Source: Flagellimonas oceani
Lineage (GTDB): Bacteria; Bacteroidota; Bacteroidia; Flavobacteriales; Flavobacteriaceae
Reading direction: 5' to 3'
NCBI RefSeq assembly: GCF_011068285.1
Contig: NZ_CP049616.1
Span: forward strand, 593,501 to 657,500
Length of the DNA stretch: 64,000 nucleotides
The notes under the pieces: model-generated
Seen by the model: the letters and a program-made list of their open reading frames with translations, nothing else
Database searches by the model: none
Told to the model about the DNA's origin: nothing
In this document: positions 25,166 to 34,351 of the stretch, piece after piece
How the letters are laid out: each line of letters opens with the position of its first letter
Numbering within the stretch: position 1 is the first letter of the stretch
Program-made: the position numbers and the translations under genes

Positions 25166-25453
25166 ATGAAAAAAACAATGTTAAGTATCTGGGCCATGCT
25201 CCTTATGGGCATGTCCGCTTTTGCACAGATCGGGGGCATCGAGGATTCGGTCAATGACATCTCCGATACCATCCGAACCATCTTTCCACTCCTACTGGGG
25301 GTCATCTTTTTGGTCGGCTTCCTGTTCAATGCAGGTCATTTTTTTGGGGAGAACGCAGACCTCAAAAAAGGCATCACACGCGTATTGGTGTTCGTGCTCA
25401 TTGCAGGGGCCGTGGTCGGCATCTTTACCTATCTCATCGGAATCGTGGTCTGA
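25166..25453 (+). CDS. traE: conjugative transposon protein TraE (DUF4134)
   Basis: This 95-residue protein has a signal-like first helix (MKKTMLSIWAMLLMGMSAFA) and two more hydrophobic segments (TIFPLLLGVIFLVGFLFNAG and VLVFVLIAGAVVGIFTYLIG). The layout matches DUF4134/TraE of Bacteroidota conjugative transposons, probably an inner-membrane pilin-like part of the type IV secretion channel. It leads the transfer operon and is followed by traF 32 bp later. Confidence 0.85.
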   Translation: MKKTMLSIWAMLLMGMSAFAQIGGIEDSVNDISDTIRTIFPLLLGVIFLVGFLFNAGHFFGENADLKKGITRVLVFVLIAGAVVGIFTYLIGIVV

Positions 25454-25485
25454 CCTTTTTACAGATCCAACAAAAGTCATTTCCT

Positions 25486-25770
25486 ATGAGAACGTACAAA
25501 ATCTATAAGGACATCCGTAAAGGGGCGAGGATATGGGGGCTTCCCATATCCCTGTTTGCCTTTATGATGCTCTCCATCTTGGCTTCCCTGCTGATCATCA
25601 TCTTTTCCTTCAGCCTTATGGCCATCATCTTGGCCATGGTCTGGAACTGCTGTTGGTATGTGGGGCTGACCAAGATAGCCTCCAACAAGTACTTGTTGGA
25701 TTTCAGTAAAACCTTTCCCAACTGCATCAGCAATAAACCCGATAATCTATTGAACCATGTCGACCCTTAA
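25486..25770 (+). CDS. traF: conjugative transposon protein TraF (DUF4133)
   Basis: The 94-residue protein has two membrane helices (IWGLPISLFAFMMLSILASL and IIIFSFSLMAIILAMVWNC), fitting DUF4133/TraF, an inner-membrane component related to VirB3. It overlaps the start of traG (25757), which suggests translational coupling. Confidence 0.82.
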   Translation: MRTYKIYKDIRKGARIWGLPISLFAFMMLSILASLLIIIFSFSLMAIILAMVWNCCWYVGLTKIASNKYLLDFSKTFPNCISNKPDNLLNHVDP

Positions 25771-28174
25771 TATCGCCGCCCATCATCCCATTGTGGACAT
25801 ACGGGACCATATCGTCTTTGCCAATAATGGCAGTGTCCTGGCCTGCTATAAGGTTTTGCTCCCTGAGGTCTATTCGCTTTCCGAAACCGATTTTGAAGGG
25901 CTGCATAGCAGTTGGTTTCAGGCCTTCAAGTCCCTTCCCGTAGGGACGGTGGTCCACAAGCAGGAGGTCTACCTGAAATCCTCCTTTACTTCCGTCCAGT
26001 TGCGCAGGGATACCTTCCTCTCCAAAGCGACCCATGATCATTTCAAGGGAAGGGAATATATGGAGCACCAGAGCTATCTGTTCTTTACTTGTCCCGGTAA
26101 GAAGGGTTTCAACCATCCCAAATATGTCAACCCCTTTGCAAGCGTGCCCAAGGCATTGCCCAGGGAGTTGGATGATAGGGTAAAGCAGTTTTTGGATGCG
26201 GTCTCCGATGCGGTGAATTATCTCAACAATGGGCAAAAAATCCGATTGGAACCCATGGTGGACAGCGAAATTCTGGACTTGGCCCAAAGACAGTTCAACG
26301 GATATAACCCGGATTGTGATACCGATATCGTTCTGGACGGCCCCAAAGTGGCCATTGGGAACCATCACTTCGATGTGCTGGCCATCAATAGCGAGTCCTG
26401 TTTTGGGGACTGCGTACAGACCAGTAAGGTCAATGAACGGTTTACCTCGGATGATTTTACCTTTCACCAAGGGTTCATCGACGGTCTTGGCCTTTCCCTC
26501 AAGGAAAATCATATCATCAACCAGATCATCTATCTGGATGATAGGCACCAATGGAGGAAGCAGCTCGAGAAAAAGGTGGAGGAACTGAAAAAGAGTTCCA
26601 ATTTCGGTACACAGAACAAAGTGGTCCTCAAGAAAATCGAGCATATCCTCGATCAGATCAACACTGATGACCATGCACGGATTGTCCGTGGACATCTAAA
26701 TGTCATCCATTGGAACCGGGATGTGGAGCAACTGGATCGGACGAACACAAAGATCAGGGCCACCTTCAAGGAACTGGATATCATGCCCTATTACCCATGT
26801 GGTAAGGAACGTAAACACTATATCCTGAACAGTTTCCCTTGTTTTGCCCCCAATTTTTCCAATGAGGATCTCTATGTGACCGATTTAAAGCATGCGCTTT
26901 GTCTTTGGACAAATACAACCAATTATAGATCGGACTGCACGGGGATTGTGTTCAATGATCGCGAGTTCAATATTCCTGTGCTGAAAGATGTCTGGGACGA
27001 AGGGAAAAAGCGTATCAAGGCACGCAACTTTGCTATTTTTGCCCCGACCGGGGAAGGGAAGTCCTTTTTGGCCAATAACATGCTCCGTCAATACTTTGAG
27101 GTGGGGGTCCGGCTGGTCATTATCGATCTGGGCGGTTCCTACACCAAGTTCGCGAGCCTCTATCCCGGACAGAGTACCGTGCTTCGTTATGAAAACGGTA
27201 AGAGTCTTGGCATCAATCCATTTTATATATCGAATCGTGACGATGTGATCCCAGAACGCTTGGAGGATCTTTCCCTCTTCCTTTTTGAGCTAATGGGGGC
27301 CGGTACCACACCCCAAAAGGAATGGTCGGTGGCCTTGAAGAAACTATTGCTGGCCTACTATAAGGAAAGCCAAATTGTTCCACATTCTTTGGAAGGGTTC
27401 TACAATTTCGTCAGCAAACATCAAAAGGACCTACTGTCACGATTGCAGATCGATTCGGAATATTTTAATGTCAAGGGATTCCTGCACATCCTTTCGGAAT
27501 ATGTGGGAGAAGGACTCTACAGCTTTCTTTTTGGCGCCAATGAAGACCAGTCCTATCGATTGGAGGATAAACGGTTGATCGTGTTCGAACTTGATGAAGT
27601 AAAGGACAACAAGGAGATTCTCTCCGTGATGCTCAAGCTCATCAAAACGGCCATCCAACGGACCGTTTGGAGGAATAGGGAGGAGCGGGGCATCATCCTC
27701 TTTGATGAGTTTGCCAAACAGCTCAAGTTCGACAATGTGTTGGAAAGCGTGGAGTTTTATTACCAGGCTATCCGGAAACAGGAGGGGGCAATTGGCATCA
27801 TCCTACAGTCCATCAACCAACTGCCCCAGAATTCAACCTCGGCCAGTATTCTGGAGAATACACAGATCATTTATAGCCTTAGAAATGAAAAAGGCTATGC
27901 TGCGCTCCAGGAAAGACTTCAGCTATCCGCACATGACCTGAATCAATTGAAATCCATCAGGAACCATCTTTCCGGACATCCTAAATACACCGAAATCTTT
28001 ATCAAGATTGGAAAGGAAAGCAACATCTTCCGCTTGGAGGTGCCCCCAGAGGTCTATGCGGCCTACCTGACCGAGGGCCCGGATAATGAGTCCATTATGG
28101 CCCTGTACGAAGCATATGGTGATATGGAGCAAGCCATCAAAGCATTTATAAACCTAAAAAACAAGGAAGAATGA
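25757..28174 (+). CDS. traG: conjugation ATPase TraG (VirB4-like)
   Basis: This 805-residue protein has Walker A (FAPTGEGKSFLANNML near residue 430) and Walker B (RGIILFDEFAKQL near residue 644). The N-terminal half is the TraG/CagE_TrbE_VirB domain and the C-terminal half is the RecA-like motor. It powers pilus or channel assembly at the inner membrane. The ATG overlaps the end of traF, and its stop overlaps the next gene (ATGA). Confidence 0.93.
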   Translation: MSTLNIAAHHPIVDIRDHIVFANNGSVLACYKVLLPEVYSLSETDFEGLHSSWFQAFKSLPVGTVVHKQEVYLKSSFTSVQLRRDTFLSKATHDHFKGREYMEHQSYLFFTCPGKKGFNHPKYVNPFASVPKALPRELDDRVKQFLDAVSDAVNYLNNGQKIRLEPMVDSEILDLAQRQFNGYNPDCDTDIVLDGPKVAIGNHHFDVLAINSESCFGDCVQTSKVNERFTSDDFTFHQGFIDGLGLSLKENHIINQIIYLDDRHQWRKQLEKKVEELKKSSNFGTQNKVVLKKIEHILDQINTDDHARIVRGHLNVIHWNRDVEQLDRTNTKIRATFKELDIMPYYPCGKERKHYILNSFPCFAPNFSNEDLYVTDLKHALCLWTNTTNYRSDCTGIVFNDREFNIPVLKDVWDEGKKRIKARNFAIFAPTGEGKSFLANNMLRQYFEVGVRLVIIDLGGSYTKFASLYPGQSTVLRYENGKSLGINPFYISNRDDVIPERLEDLSLFLFELMGAGTTPQKEWSVALKKLLLAYYKESQIVPHSLEGFYNFVSKHQKDLLSRLQIDSEYFNVKGFLHILSEYVGEGLYSFLFGANEDQSYRLEDKRLIVFELDEVKDNKEILSVMLKLIKTAIQRTVWRNREERGIILFDEFAKQLKFDNVLESVEFYYQAIRKQEGAIGIILQSINQLPQNSTSASILENTQIIYSLRNEKGYAALQERLQLSAHDLNQLKSIRNHLSGHPKYTEIFIKIGKESNIFRLEVPPEVYAAYLTEGPDNESIMALYEAYGDMEQAIKAFINLKNKEE

Positions 28175-28779
28175 AAACAAAGGAGAATCAAAATAGTGGA
28201 AAAATGAGCCTATTAATAATTGTGGTGTCCCTGTCCTTGGCAATGCACTTGCCCGGCCGCGCTACGGCCCAGGGGATGCCGGTATATGACAATACCAACT
28301 TTATCACCTTGGGCAAACAGATCATCGAATCGGCCAAGCAGACCTCCGAACTCTTGAAGACCGTGGAATTTTTACGGGAACAAAAAGAGCGTATCGAAAA
28401 AGTCAACGATGTCATCAAACAATTAAGGGCGGTCCGTGAACTGACCCGGAACCACCAACGCCTTTTCGATCTGGTGCGGGACGATCTGCGGGACATTCTC
28501 GACTCTCCCCATATCCGTCCAGAGGAGGTGGAATACATTTCCGATGCCTTCAATGCCATCATCGAGCACTCGCTGGAAGACGTGAAATTTGTGGAACACA
28601 TACTCTCCAGTGATTTTTTGAAGATGACCGATGCGGAACGGATCAGGGTGCTCAAGGAAAAAGAAGTCCAATCCAAGGAAATGGTCGGTGAGGTCCAGCG
28701 CAAGGCCAAACGATACCGGGACATTGTTTCCTTTCGGGAAATGCAGGAGGCCATCAATAACCGTATAACAACCCATTGA
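28171..28779 (+). CDS. traI: TraI-like conjugal transfer protein (VirB5-like)
   Basis: The 202-residue protein starts by an ATGA overlap with traG and carries a hydrophobic leader (LLIIVVSLSLAMHLPGRATA). The rest is almost all helical (KQIIESAKQTSELLKTVEFL, DVIKQLRAVRELTRNHQRL), like VirB5/TrbJ-type tip proteins. The symbol is given by position between traG and traJ in the CTnDOT order, not by a decisive motif. Confidence 0.6.
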   Translation: MKTKENQNSGKMSLLIIVVSLSLAMHLPGRATAQGMPVYDNTNFITLGKQIIESAKQTSELLKTVEFLREQKERIEKVNDVIKQLRAVRELTRNHQRLFDLVRDDLRDILDSPHIRPEEVEYISDAFNAIIEHSLEDVKFVEHILSSDFLKMTDAERIRVLKEKEVQSKEMVGEVQRKAKRYRDIVSFREMQEAINNRITTH

Positions 28780-28781
28780 TC

Positions 28782-29621
28782 ATGGCCGGCGTATTGTTAA
28801 GTATCGGACTGGAATATGTGGATGCGGTGTACAGCACCATCACCGGAAGTGATTTTTCCCAGTACACCATCACGGGCATGAAGGCCTTGGCCCTGTTGTT
28901 CTTTTTGATCAATATCATCAAAAAATACAATGAGGGAATAGCGGCACGCGATGGACATACCTGGGGGCTGACACCAACGGAACTGGCAAAGAATTTTGTC
29001 GTGGTGCTGTTGGTGTTGTTTTCCGATCAGGTGTTGGATGCCTTTGATACCATCCTGGTGGGCATTGAGACCCAATACCGCGGCACGGCACCGGATCTGT
29101 TGCCCCTGCAGTTGCAGGATATTTCCATTGAAGAGGATGCCGGATTCATGGACGCTGCACGAAAGGGGATGGCGCTGCTTTATGAGGCGCTGGTCAGTCC
29201 CTTGTTCGGGATGCGGCTATTGGCATTTATCATTAGTGTGTTCCTCTGGCTGCTGGACCTGTTCATCTATCCGATGTTTTTGGCGGAACGTTTTTTTCTC
29301 CTCGGCATCATGCGTGCCTTTTTTCCCTTGGTCATCAGTTTGGCGGTTTTTGAGAAGTTCAGAACCTTGGCCTACAACTTTTTTAAGCTCTATGTGGCCG
29401 TTTACATGCTGGTACCTGCCTTTTTTCTCGTGAACATTTTTATCAATGCCCTCTATGGGGAGTTGACGACCAACTTTTGGATCAACCTTTTTGGTACTAA
29501 TTACGGGAGTTCCGTGTTTGCGCCTTTGGTGGAACTGGGCACCATTGGCTTTATCGTCTTTTTGAAATTCAAACTGTACCGAAGGGCAACTTCTTTTTCA
29601 CTCAAACTCTTCGGTGCCTAG
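28782..29621 (+). CDS. traJ: conjugative transposon protein TraJ (VirB6-like)
   Basis: The ATG at 28782 (MAGVLLSIGLEYVDAVYSTI) gives 279 residues; a TTG at 28776 would add two. Several long hydrophobic helices are seen (MKALALLFFLINIIKKYNEG, LLAFIISVFLWLLDLFIYPMF, LYVAVYMLVPAFFLVNIFIN, ELGTIGFIVFLKFKLYRR). This is the polytopic VirB6-like TraJ of CTnDOT elements, part of the inner-membrane channel. It follows the TraI-like gene by 2 bp. Confidence 0.82.
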   Translation: MAGVLLSIGLEYVDAVYSTITGSDFSQYTITGMKALALLFFLINIIKKYNEGIAARDGHTWGLTPTELAKNFVVVLLVLFSDQVLDAFDTILVGIETQYRGTAPDLLPLQLQDISIEEDAGFMDAARKGMALLYEALVSPLFGMRLLAFIISVFLWLLDLFIYPMFLAERFFLLGIMRAFFPLVISLAVFEKFRTLAYNFFKLYVAVYMLVPAFFLVNIFINALYGELTTNFWINLFGTNYGSSVFAPLVELGTIGFIVFLKFKLYRRATSFSLKLFGA

Positions 29622-29644
29622 TACCGGATCAAACCTAAAATAAT

Positions 29645-30256
29645 ATGAAAACAATGTATAAAAATATATCTGCAATACTTCGGACCAATCGTTTTGTGGT
29701 CCTGACCGTGGTCATGACATCGACCCTCTGTACGCTGGGTGCTGTGTTGGTGGCCTATCAAATGTATCAGGAAACTAGGACGGGAAACTTTGCCATTGGA
29801 ACGGATGGTTCCATCATTCCATTGAAATGGACGCTCCAACAGGAAAACCGTGAGGTGGAGGCCTTGGCCCATATTGAACAGTTCCATAGGTACTTTTATG
29901 GTATCGATGCCAGTAACTATCAAAAGCATTTGGAAAAGGCCCTATGGTTGGGGGACAGTTCTGTGGACAATGTCTACCGGCAAAAAAAGGCCGATGGGGT
30001 CTATAACCGGCTCTTGCAATATTCCTTGGTCCAAAAGGTGCTGTCCGTGGAAACCGATCTTTTTGGGGAAGCAGGTGCCTTCTCCTTCAGGTCCCGGGTG
30101 ATTTTTGAAATTGACAGGGGTTCGGTAACCGATACCTACGAACTGCAGACCTCAGGTCAACTTCATATGGTCGACCGACACTTTCCCAATAATCCCCATG
30201 GACTATTGATCACGGCCTATTTTGAAAATCAATTGAAAAAGGTCAATGACCTATAA
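29645..30256 (+). CDS. traK: conjugative transposon protein TraK (VirB8-like)
   Basis: The 203-residue protein has one N-terminal membrane helix (FVVLTVVMTSTLCTLGAVLV) and a periplasmic domain with GTDGSIIPLKWTLQQENREV and HLEKALWLGDSSVDNVY, the TraK/VirB8-like plan. It is an assembly factor of the T4SS core. It lies 23 bp after traJ and 11 bp before traM. No traL-like gene is seen between traK and traM. Confidence 0.85.
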   Translation: MKTMYKNISAILRTNRFVVLTVVMTSTLCTLGAVLVAYQMYQETRTGNFAIGTDGSIIPLKWTLQQENREVEALAHIEQFHRYFYGIDASNYQKHLEKALWLGDSSVDNVYRQKKADGVYNRLLQYSLVQKVLSVETDLFGEAGAFSFRSRVIFEIDRGSVTDTYELQTSGQLHMVDRHFPNNPHGLLITAYFENQLKKVNDL

Positions 30257-30267
30257 AGACTTCTGCT

Positions 30268-31209
30268 ATGAAACTGGATAAAAAGAAAATCGTTTTTGGG
30301 ATCGTCATTCTGTTGGTCCTGGTATTTATGGTAGTGTATGCCATGCTCTTCCTTACCGATGGAGGTGATTCCGTGGAACCATTGAAGCAACCCTTGGTAC
30401 CCGCTTTGGAAACGGCCCAAAAGGAGTATGCCTCCAAACTGGAGGCCATTGATGATCTTAAAGAGGTGAAGACGACCAATGCGCCAAGTATCTATGATGA
30501 GAAGTATTTGGATACTACAGGGGTTTTTGCCCCAGATTTTATAGATAGGAAGAAGGCGCGGATTGTGGACAGTATTTACAGCTTGGGGCGCATTGATTAT
30601 ACACAGGGGTCCTATCGGAAACCATATAAAGAAAATGACGTAAAGGTCAATGCCCATGTTCCTAAGGAATCAAACGAGCTGGTGCATGGATCTGAACAAA
30701 ATGAAAGCACAATACCTACCTTACCTGAAATGGCCTTGGAACAGCAATTGTTCTTTGCTTCCGATCCCCGACCCGATGTAGATGATCGGAATGACATGGT
30801 TATTTCGGCGGTGGTAGATCGGACACAGACAGTCAGGGCCCACGACCGATTGGAAGTCCGACTTCTGGAAGAGATGGTCATTCACGGTAAGGTCGTGCCA
30901 GAAGGTACCATCGTTTTCGGAATCGTGGGCTTTCAGCCCAATAGGATGGTACTGGATATTGGGAATATTGACCATATTCCCTTAAAGTTAAGGGCATATG
31001 ACTATCGGGACGGGCTGGAAGGTCTCTATATCCAGAATTCCCTTAGGGCCGAACTGTCCAAGGAAGTGGTCGATGATGTCGTGGGAGATATCAATGTACC
31101 GGGGGTCCCCCAGGTAAGGGGCCTGAAAAATATCTTTCAACGCTCCAACCGTCAGGTCAGGGCCACCGTAAACAGAAACTATAAAATCCTTTTAAAAATA
31201 AAGCCTTGA
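30268..31209 (+). CDS. traM: conjugative transposon protein TraM (VirB10-like)
   Basis: This 313-residue protein has one N-terminal helix (IVFGIVILLVLVFMVVYAML), a low-complexity linker rich in Glu/Lys, and a C-terminal VirB10-like beta domain (VHGKVVPEGTIVFGIVGFQ, NRMVLDIGNIDHIPLKL, VVDDVVGDINVPGVPQ). It links the inner-membrane channel to the outer-membrane complex. It follows traK in the operon. Confidence 0.85.
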   Translation: MKLDKKKIVFGIVILLVLVFMVVYAMLFLTDGGDSVEPLKQPLVPALETAQKEYASKLEAIDDLKEVKTTNAPSIYDEKYLDTTGVFAPDFIDRKKARIVDSIYSLGRIDYTQGSYRKPYKENDVKVNAHVPKESNELVHGSEQNESTIPTLPEMALEQQLFFASDPRPDVDDRNDMVISAVVDRTQTVRAHDRLEVRLLEEMVIHGKVVPEGTIVFGIVGFQPNRMVLDIGNIDHIPLKLRAYDYRDGLEGLYIQNSLRAELSKEVVDDVVGDINVPGVPQVRGLKNIFQRSNRQVRATVNRNYKILLKIKP

Positions 31210-31256
31210 TATCTCGTTTGAACCGGGGTCTTTCGGGCTTCTAAAACCATTTCGTC

Positions 31257-32084
31257 ATGAAAAATGCAATCATCATTGTTGGGATGTTACTTGCCGTTGC
31301 CTCCCAAGCCGCCAACAATACAACCTTGGACACCATTTATGCCAATGAACATATGAACATGGCCCTGTTCTTTCCCGCCAAGATCAAGCAGGGCATCGTG
31401 GGCAACAACAATTTCGCCTTTACCTATAATCGGGAAAAAGGACAGACCTTGGGACTATTAAAGGCCGTTCCGGGTAAGGACAGCAATCTGCTGGTCATTA
31501 CTAAGGACGGAAGTGTCTATTCCTTTATGGTCCGTTATGCCGAAAAACTAGAATATCCGAATAGATTTATTGGATTGGAGGAACGCATCGGGACCGAAGA
31601 CCAAGGGGTAAGGGAAGATGCCCAACAGGAAAGGGTAGCCCGGACTTTGATTGCGGATTCCTCGGAGGTTCTTACCATTAGTGACCGAAGGTTTCAGGTC
31701 TCTTGTGAATCACTCTTGCAACTGCCCGAACGAAAGCATTCGGTCAAGAAAAAGCAGGGGCTCTCATTGGCCGTAAAGAATATGTACCACATGCAAGACG
31801 AGGTGTATGTCCAATTTGAAATAGCGAACCATTCGGGTGTCCGGTTTGATTTTGGAGACTTGGAACTGTTCAAGGTCAGTGGTAAAAGAGGGAGGAGGGC
31901 TTCTTATCAGGAATTGGAACTGCTGCCTTTGCATGGACATAATGTCCCTGTTAATGTTATGCATGGCCAAACGGTTCAATCGGTCTATGTTTATCCAAAA
32001 TTTCATTTGGACAAAGGGGAGAGGCTGAAGGTCAACCTTTCTGAAGCGGGTACATCGAGGCTGGTTGTATTGTCCTTTAAGTAA
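31257..32084 (+). CDS. traN: conjugative transposon protein TraN (VirB9-like)
   Basis: The 275-residue protein has a signal peptide (NAIIIVGMLLAVASQA), then the TraN layout: LDTIYANEHMNMALFFPAK, IKQGIVGNNNFAFTYNREK, LVITKDGSVYSFMVRYAEKL and the C-terminal DFGDLELFKVSGKRGRRASY. It is the VirB9-like periplasmic or outer-membrane part of the core complex. It is the last clear tra gene; no traO, traP or traQ was recognised downstream. Confidence 0.85.
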   Translation: MKNAIIIVGMLLAVASQAANNTTLDTIYANEHMNMALFFPAKIKQGIVGNNNFAFTYNREKGQTLGLLKAVPGKDSNLLVITKDGSVYSFMVRYAEKLEYPNRFIGLEERIGTEDQGVREDAQQERVARTLIADSSEVLTISDRRFQVSCESLLQLPERKHSVKKKQGLSLAVKNMYHMQDEVYVQFEIANHSGVRFDFGDLELFKVSGKRGRRASYQELELLPLHGHNVPVNVMHGQTVQSVYVYPKFHLDKGERLKVNLSEAGTSRLVVLSFK

Positions 32085-32323
32085 GGTATTAGATGTTTTA
32101 AAGCTGGTTTTTAATACCAATTTGATTGGTACAATTGTTGATCGAAACGAGACTCCCAAATAAACCTAATGGAATGTGGTTATCAAGACACTGGGCAATT
32201 TTAATTTATGAATAACTAGCTATTCCTTAGTTATGTAGGGAAATTTTATGGATTGGTCGATTCATATAGGTATTTTTTGTTGATATCCATATATTTACCC
32301 TCCCCCGATACAACAGTACATTT

Positions 32324-32746
32324 ATGAAGACAAGAAGCGCAAACTACAGGCTGTCCGATAGTAGGCTTTGGCAAAGGATAAATAGGGATTTCGGTGATGG
32401 AGGAGGTATCTATGAGCTTTATTGCATGTTGCCAAAAACTGAAATTGTAGCAGTAAAGCAAATGCACAAAACAGATGCTATGGGGACGCTGTACATTGGT
32501 CGGGCCCAGAAGTTCTGCGATGAAGTCATTGAACTCAAAAAAGCCATGGCCCCAGATGATTCATCTTTAAACCATGAAGGTGGTGTTAGGTACATGGATT
32601 CCGAAACCCTACAAGAAAAGTATCCCTATGAACATCTCTATGTCGAACTCCATGGCACTGACAAGAGCGTGGAAATGGAAAGTGAGAAACTGAAATCCTA
32701 TGTCAAGGAATTTGGTGAATTACCACCTTTAAACATGATGTCTTGA
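32324..32746 (+). CDS. GIY-YIG-like small protein
   Basis: This 140-residue protein has GIY at residues 28-30 (DFGDGGGIYELYCML) and YIG-R at 57-60 (GTLYIGRAQKF), the two halves of a GIY-YIG nuclease fold. They are separated by 26 residues, longer than the usual ~10. A later Glu (MESEKLKSYVKEFGE) could be the metal ligand. It might cut DNA during transfer or defence. The nuclease reading is tentative. Confidence 0.5.
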   Translation: MKTRSANYRLSDSRLWQRINRDFGDGGGIYELYCMLPKTEIVAVKQMHKTDAMGTLYIGRAQKFCDEVIELKKAMAPDDSSLNHEGGVRYMDSETLQEKYPYEHLYVELHGTDKSVEMESEKLKSYVKEFGELPPLNMMS

Positions 32747-32885
32747 AAGAGCATTAACCCGTAGTTTAAGTAATGCCGAAAAAGAATATGTAACGTTTGT
32801 AAATGTAGCGCATTAAGATTTCATTCCTTCCAACGGCTAACCTCTACATGTTTACGTCCTTTTTCCTATATTCTTATAATTTTAC

Positions 32886-33152
32886 ATGGATATGAAGGAT
32901 GGACCAAAAATAGACAAGGATTCTTTTATAAGGGATTGCAACCTTAGTGTAAGAACACAAAATGTGCTCTACAACAATGCAGAAGCATTTGGGGTTGAAC
33001 GGGCCTCTTGGATCATGTACAGCAATCTTAAAGTTTCAGATATTGGTAAACTTTCGTTGCGGGTTATCGGTGGTTTTAGGAATTGTGGCACAAAAACACT
33101 TTCTGAAATTAAGGAATTATGCAGGAAAGCAGGAGTGGAATTAAAAGAATGA
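32886..33152 (+). CDS. stand-alone RNA polymerase alpha-CTD-like protein
   Basis: This 88-residue protein reads like the helix-hairpin-helix C-terminal domain of RNA polymerase alpha: DCNLSVRTQNVLYNN (compare LSVRxxNCL), DIGKLSLRVIGGFRNCGTKT and LSEIKELCRKAGVEL. The alpha N-terminal domain is absent. Free alpha-CTD could touch DNA and regulators, or compete with the polymerase. It lies on the ICE after the tra operon, between a GIY-YIG-like gene and a lipoprotein gene. The effect on transcription is a hypothesis. Confidence 0.65.
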   Translation: MDMKDGPKIDKDSFIRDCNLSVRTQNVLYNNAEAFGVERASWIMYSNLKVSDIGKLSLRVIGGFRNCGTKTLSEIKELCRKAGVELKE

Positions 33153-33631
33153 CCTAACGAATGGAAATAGTACTAAGGTACATCTCAAATCAATATGAGG
33201 TGCTTGGGTAATGAGTCAGGCCAAAGGTATTTCTAATGAAAGGCCTGAAAAGAACAGCCCGCCCCCGACAACTGACCCGGGTAAATGAATTCGTTTTTCC
33301 GGTTACGGGTTGGCAGGCTGTCATAATTATGAAACTTCAAGATGTCTTGTAGTGTCTATGATTTGCTCCCAATGGGATGCAGCCCGAAACTAAAGGGATA
33401 GTGAAGATTCTGCAACTAAACCAACATATATTCGACGAAAGAATCCATCAAGGGAGAACAGGACGGGCAGATTTTTAAGAAGAACTTGGTTAGCCCCCAT
33501 TTTTGATTTACGGGTTGCCAAATCGACTGAGGCTTTGCACAAAACCCTGATCGTGCAGTGAGGGGCTCCTATTATCTTTTCAAGCTATAAGCAACCTAAA
33601 CAAGATCCCACCATCTAAAGAAAAAACACCT
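33153..33631. other. intergenic region with one long inverted repeat
   Basis: No gene is seen in 479 bp. It contains an imperfect inverted repeat at 33254-33321 (ACAGCC ... GGCTGT with CCCGGGTAA and TTACGGG inside). Confidence 0.45.
33254..33321. repeat. 68-bp imperfect inverted repeat
   Basis: ACAGCC (33254-33259) pairs with GGCTGT (33316-33321), and the inner GACCCGGGTAA-type arm pairs loosely with TTACGGGTTGG. It could be a structured RNA, a terminator or a relic. Confidence 0.4.
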
Positions 33632-34135
33632 ATGTTACGCTTTCGATTTTCATTGTCATACCTGTTCCTTTTCAGCTTGTTGTCCATTCTTGGATGTAGT
33701 TCTGATGACGGTTCCGATATTCCCTTGGCCGAGAATACCTTTGAGGCCCAAAAGGACGATGTCCTATGGGAAGGCAGCACTGAACTGCAGCTGATGGAGA
33801 ACGGTACCCTGGTCTTCTTGGCCAAAGGGGAAGGGCTCGACAATGGGGTTTTGATGGTCAAGGTGAAGTTTGAAGATGAGGGCAGCTATACCGTGGCCAA
33901 GGAAAATGGTCTATACTACGATACCCTAGGCGGGGATGCCATTGTGGCGCAATATACCCTACAGGAACCCGAAACAGCCACCTTTATGGTGGAGTCCTAT
34001 GACCAATCCAGTAAAACCTTGACCGGTAGCTTTGAGCTGGATTTGGTTCCCGAGGCCCAGAATGGCAAGAACATTGAATATGTGCTAAGGATCACCGAGG
34101 GCAGGTTTAAGGGAACCCTGACGGAAGTTCCTTAG
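33632..34135 (+). CDS. small lipoprotein of unknown function
   Basis: The 167-residue protein has a lipoprotein signal (YLFLFSLLSILGCSSDDGS). The mature part reads as one beta-sandwich domain (DDVLWEGSTELQLMENGTL, VLMVKVKFEDEGSYTV, GSFELDLVPEAQNGKNIE, EGRFKGTLTEVP). Similar DUF-type lipoproteins occur widely in Flavobacteriia. No role is evident. Confidence 0.72.
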   Translation: MLRFRFSLSYLFLFSLLSILGCSSDDGSDIPLAENTFEAQKDDVLWEGSTELQLMENGTLVFLAKGEGLDNGVLMVKVKFEDEGSYTVAKENGLYYDTLGGDAIVAQYTLQEPETATFMVESYDQSSKTLTGSFELDLVPEAQNGKNIEYVLRITEGRFKGTLTEVP

Positions 34136-34351
34136 ACAGCTTGATTCGCGTTTATAAACCGAATACCCATGGTATGGTGGGATACCCTAAAACATATTTT
34201 TCCGAGGAACATTATAAATTTTGATGCCCTTACCGAGGTAAAATGAACATGTTTTTATCTTTTAGCGTGGAATTTTGAAACCTTGGCCTGTTTTTACCAT
34301 TCCTGTAACAATGGACCCTAAAAATTAGGGTTCTTTGTAACATAAAGGGTA

